From Streptomyces sp. BK239 (GTDB lineage Bacteria; Actinomycetota; Actinomycetes; Streptomycetales; Streptomycetaceae), in NCBI RefSeq assembly GCF_004217285.1, contig NZ_SHKS01000002.1, positions 62,001 to 126,000 on the forward strand: a stretch of 64,000 nucleotides of DNA, read 5' to 3'. Made by a program: the position numbers and the translations under genes. Below the pieces are notes generated by a model. The model searched no databases, was not told where the DNA came from, and saw only the letters and a program-made list of their open reading frames with translations. Below, one piece after another: positions 61,307 to 64,000 of this stretch. Positions within the stretch are counted from its first letter, which is position 1; each line of letters opens with the position of its first letter.

Positions 61307-63133
61307 GTGTGTACTTCGCATGCCCAGAACCCGGGCGAGGCCCCGCAGGCCCGCGCCGGACGGCGTGGGTTCCTCAGAGCCACCGCGCTGCTCGGCGCGG
61401 CCGCGACGGCTTCGGTGGCGCTGCCCGCGACCGCCGACGCCGCCGGTACGGGCCGCTCGCGTCCCGATCCCGACAGCCGCCGGTTCACGCTCGCGGTGAT
61501 GCCGGACACGCAGTACCTCTTCGACGGGCCGAGCATCGACAAGGCCCCGGTGGAGGCCTCGCTCAGGTATCTGCTGGCGCACGGGGAGGACGAGAACATC
61601 GTCTTCCTGTCCCACCTCGGGGACCTCACGCAGAACGGGACGAAGGACGAAGTAGCCGCCGTCAGCGAGGCGTTCGCCCTGCTCGACCGGCGGGGGGCCG
61701 GGTACAGCGTCCTGGCCGGCAACCACGACGTGCCGTCGTCCACGACCGACCAGCGTGGCGCGACGCCCTACCTGGACGCCTTCGGCCCGCGACGCTTCAC
61801 GGGCAGGCCGACGTTCGGCGGCGCCTCCCCCGACGGTTACAACGCCTACCACGTCTTCCGGGCCGGCGGGCGGGAGTGGATGGTGCTGGCACTGGACTGG
61901 CGGCTGTCGGACCAGGGGTACGCGTGGGCGGCCGGCGTCCTGGCGCGGAATCCGCACACCCCCGTCGTCCTCACCACGCATGAACTGGTCGTCGCGGACG
62001 ACACGTTGTCGCCGTACGGGCAGCAGCTGTGGGACCGGCTGATCGCCGACCACGACCAGGTCTTCCTCACCCTCAACGGCCACTACTGGCCCGCCGGGCG
62101 GGCGGTCCGCCGCAACAAGGCCGGGCATGACGTCCACCTGCATCTGACGAACTATCAGAATCGTTACTTCGGCGGTGCGGCGATGATCCGCCTCTACCGC
62201 TTCGACCTCGACCGGAACGTCATCGACGTGGAGACGGTCTCGCCGTGGATCCTGGGCCGGGCGGCGAAGGGTCTCAACGAGCTGGAGCGGCAGGAGATCG
62301 AACTGAGCGGCGACGCCGACCGGTTCACCGTCGGCATCGACTTCGCCGAGCGGTTCTCCGGTTTCGCCCCCGCTCCGGCCCGTCCCGCGCGCCCGGCGTC
62401 GCGGATGCTGGTGAGCGGCACGGTCGCCTACTGGCGTTTCGACTCGGCGGTCTCCGGCGCCGTGCGGGACCTTTCCGGGCACGGCAACGACCTCGCCGTG
62501 GTGGCGGTGGGGGGTGCTTCGCTCGGCTGGTCCCCGGACCACCACCCGGACCAACCCGGCCACGGCAGCCTCGAGTTCCAGGGTCACAAGTCCCCGCTGA
62601 AGGGGGCGTATCTGCGCACGGTCGACGGGGCGCCCATCAACTCGGCCACCTTCAAGACCGGTTACACCATCGAGGCGTTCTACCGCCTCCCCGCCGACTG
62701 GGACCCCGCGCACCACGCCTGGCCGGGACTGGTCGGCCGCACCGGCACGGGAGGGGCCGCCGGGAAGACGGCCGACGACCCCGACGAGCCGCTCGCCACG
62801 CTCTCCCTGTCGAACGACCGTGAGCCGCAATGGGCGATGCGCCCGCTGAACCAGCAGGGCATCGCGACCAACTGGGGCCAGGAGACGCCTCTTGAGACCT
62901 GGTGGCATGTCGCCGTCGTCAACGACGGCAGGCACACCACGCTCTACGTCGAAGGGTGCCCGGTGGTCCGCAACCCGAGGGCGTCCGCCGTCGGGATCGC
63001 CTCCGTCGGCCTGCCCTGGCTGCTCGGCGGCTACGAGTACGGCGGGCGCATCGACCAGATCCTGCACGGGCGGCTCGGCGACGTCCGGATCGTCGAACGG
63101 GCGCTGCCCGTGACGTCGTTCATGAACCACTGA
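61307..63133 (+). CDS. Tat-exported metallophosphoesterase with LamG-like domain
   Basis: 608 residues. Tat signal GRRGFLRATALLGAAATA. The calcineurin-like domain (about 60-290) has VMPDTQYL, LSHLGDLTQNG, LAGNHDVPSS, LTTHELV and LNGHYWP. A C-terminal LamG/concanavalin-like domain (about 370-605) has YWRFDSAVSGAVRDLSGHGN and a GYTIEAFYRL strand. Such proteins are secreted or cell-wall phosphodiesterases or nucleotidases. GTG start behind GGAG. Possibly co-transcribed with the next gene, 17 bp away. Confidence 0.88.
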   Translation: MCTSHAQNPGEAPQARAGRRGFLRATALLGAAATASVALPATADAAGTGRSRPDPDSRRFTLAVMPDTQYLFDGPSIDKAPVEASLRYLLAHGEDENIVFLSHLGDLTQNGTKDEVAAVSEAFALLDRRGAGYSVLAGNHDVPSSTTDQRGATPYLDAFGPRRFTGRPTFGGASPDGYNAYHVFRAGGREWMVLALDWRLSDQGYAWAAGVLARNPHTPVVLTTHELVVADDTLSPYGQQLWDRLIADHDQVFLTLNGHYWPAGRAVRRNKAGHDVHLHLTNYQNRYFGGAAMIRLYRFDLDRNVIDVETVSPWILGRAAKGLNELERQEIELSGDADRFTVGIDFAERFSGFAPAPARPARPASRMLVSGTVAYWRFDSAVSGAVRDLSGHGNDLAVVAVGGASLGWSPDHHPDQPGHGSLEFQGHKSPLKGAYLRTVDGAPINSATFKTGYTIEAFYRLPADWDPAHHAWPGLVGRTGTGGAAGKTADDPDEPLATLSLSNDREPQWAMRPLNQQGIATNWGQETPLETWWHVAVVNDGRHTTLYVEGCPVVRNPRASAVGIASVGLPWLLGGYEYGGRIDQILHGRLGDVRIVERALPVTSFMNH

Positions 63134-63150
63134 CACCGCAGAGGACCACG

Positions 63151-64000
63151 ATGACCGAGCAGCAGCTTCCCGTCTGGGCCGATCCGTCCGTCTCCCCCGC
63201 CGATCTCGACGCCCAGGGCGTCTCCCGACGCCGGTTCCTGCGCCGGGCAGGCCTGTTCGGGGCTGCCTTCGCCCTCGAGTCGACGGCCGCCCCGGCGTTC
63301 GCCGCCACCCGCCCCGGCCTCGGCGGAGAGGACCCGCAGCTGGCCTACCTCGTCGGCGACCACCATGTGCACTCCGTCTACAGCCACGACGCCAAGTACA
63401 CCTTCTCCCAGCAGGCGCGGGCCGCCGCGAAGTACGGCCTCGACTGGATGGTGTTCAACGAGCACTCCAACTTCGGGCACGCCCGTTACGGCGCCGCCAT
63501 GGAGCACAAGGAGATCCTCAAGGCCCGGGCCGAGAACCCCCGTCAGCTGATCTTCCAGGGCCTGGAGTGGTACATCCCGGCCGCCGAACACTGCACGGTG
63601 TTCGCCGCGCCCGGCCCCAACGAGGTCGATCTGCTGACGAAGTTCGAGCTCGCCTACGACGGCAAGCTCCTCGGCTACACCGAGGGCTCCGCCGGCGCGG
63701 CCGACACCGCACGCAACGAGGCACACGCGGTCAAGGCCGTCCGGTGGCTGGCCGAGCAGCGCCGTACCGGTTACGTCGACGACGTCCTCGTCCTCGCCAA
63801 CCACCCGATGCGCCTCGGCGTCGACTCCCCGCACGAGATGCGCGCCTGGCGGGACGCCGCCCCCGAGATCATGATCGGCATGGAGGGCGCGCCCGGCGCT
63901 CAGGGCGCGGCGATCCCCGGCCTGCGCGGTACGACGTCGATCCGCGGCGAGTACGAGAACAAGCCCTCGGCGCAGTCCTGGGCCGGTTACCCGGCCGACG
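63151..64000 (+). CDS. Tat-exported PHP-domain phosphoesterase (runs off the window)
   Basis: At least 283 residues; the end is beyond the window. Tat signal SRRRFLRRAGLFGAAFA. The PHP domain shows DHHVHSVYSHDAKYTFSQQA, MVFNEHSNFGHARYG, GLEWYIPAAEH and LANHPMRLG, which supply metal histidines. ATG follows GAGGACC. With the gene before it, this makes a pair of exported phosphoesterase-type proteins after the glycan locus, perhaps for phosphate release from polymers. Confidence 0.85.
   Translation, partial: MTEQQLPVWADPSVSPADLDAQGVSRRRFLRRAGLFGAAFALESTAAPAFAATRPGLGGEDPQLAYLVGDHHVHSVYSHDAKYTFSQQARAAAKYGLDWMVFNEHSNFGHARYGAAMEHKEILKARAENPRQLIFQGLEWYIPAAEHCTVFAAPGPNEVDLLTKFELAYDGKLLGYTEGSAGAADTARNEAHAVKAVRWLAEQRRTGYVDDVLVLANHPMRLGVDSPHEMRAWRDAAPEIMIGMEGAPGAQGAAIPGLRGTTSIRGEYENKPSAQSWAGYPAD

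Noticed and set aside
58198..61743. A 1181-codon minus-strand frame opposite the GH2 gene
   Set aside because: Arg/Pro/His-rich mirror of the beta-galactosidase gene, without a recognisable start or domain.
1..64000. tRNA or rRNA genes
   Set aside because: No cloverleaf with a TTCGANNC loop and matching acceptor stem, and no rRNA-like conserved stretch, was noticed in the intergenic gaps.

Overview
The window is high-GC actinobacterial DNA that fits a Streptomyces chromosome. The evidence is the GC-rich third codon positions, a WhiB-family gene, many Tat-type signal peptides, frequent GTG starts, ATGA/GTGA-coupled operons, and a PcaV-like regulator beside a pcaIJ(F)HGBL operon. No rRNA, tRNA or CRISPR array was seen. 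Assignments are by reading protein motifs; no database search was run.

0-10.5 kb: an acyl-ACP desaturase with a near-perfect 27-bp operator upstream and a strong terminator downstream; a TnpB-type RuvC protein without a partner tnpA; a WhiB-like regulator; a VOC protein; a small accessory patch with an ISL3 transposase remnant and two immunity-like orphans; a LacI-family regulator with its operator; a divergent LigD-type polymerase / ATP-dependent ligase pair; and a zinc alcohol/formaldehyde dehydrogenase. 10.7-22.2 kb: a DUF3048 lipoprotein, then the protocatechuate branch of the beta-ketoadipate pathway (MarR regulator, pcaI, pcaJ, a stump of pcaF, pcaH, pcaG, pcaB, fused pcaL). After this come a large AAA/TPR protein without a LuxR DNA-binding tail and a DUF2510 membrane protein.

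22.2-31.2 kb: degenerate tandem repeats, then a coupled operon of a cis-prenyltransferase and a DUF2236 (MpaB/Lcp-like) oxygenase fused to three EF-hands. A MerR promoter and MerR start codons are joined to an N-truncated peroxiredoxin. A TetR gene is divergent from a PAP2-DMT transporter operon across a 50-bp dyad, and a Tat-exported phospholipase C follows. 31.4-40.4 kb: a VOC protein, a vanA - small Cys/His protein - vanB demethylase operon, an MmyB-like protein without HTH, an XRE/HExxH pair, a PPTase-metallophosphoesterase pair, a 16-bp-phased repeat array, and an ATP-grasp enzyme.

40.8-46.8 kb: the most striking locus. A 137-aa protein with a hydrophobic N-terminus is translationally coupled to an 1853-aa STAND/NLR-type NTPase. 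The C-terminus of the small protein and the N-terminus of the NTPase carry matching 18-residue motifs (10 identities, no gaps). This is the layout of bacterial NLR systems that signal to a membrane-acting partner by amyloid templating. 47-61 kb: a glycan-use locus (GH29, GH38, GH4, DeoR on minus; PfkB kinase, solute-binding lipoprotein, two permeases, GH2 on plus) without its own ABC ATPase. The window ends with two Tat-exported phosphoesterase-type proteins, the last cut off by the window edge.
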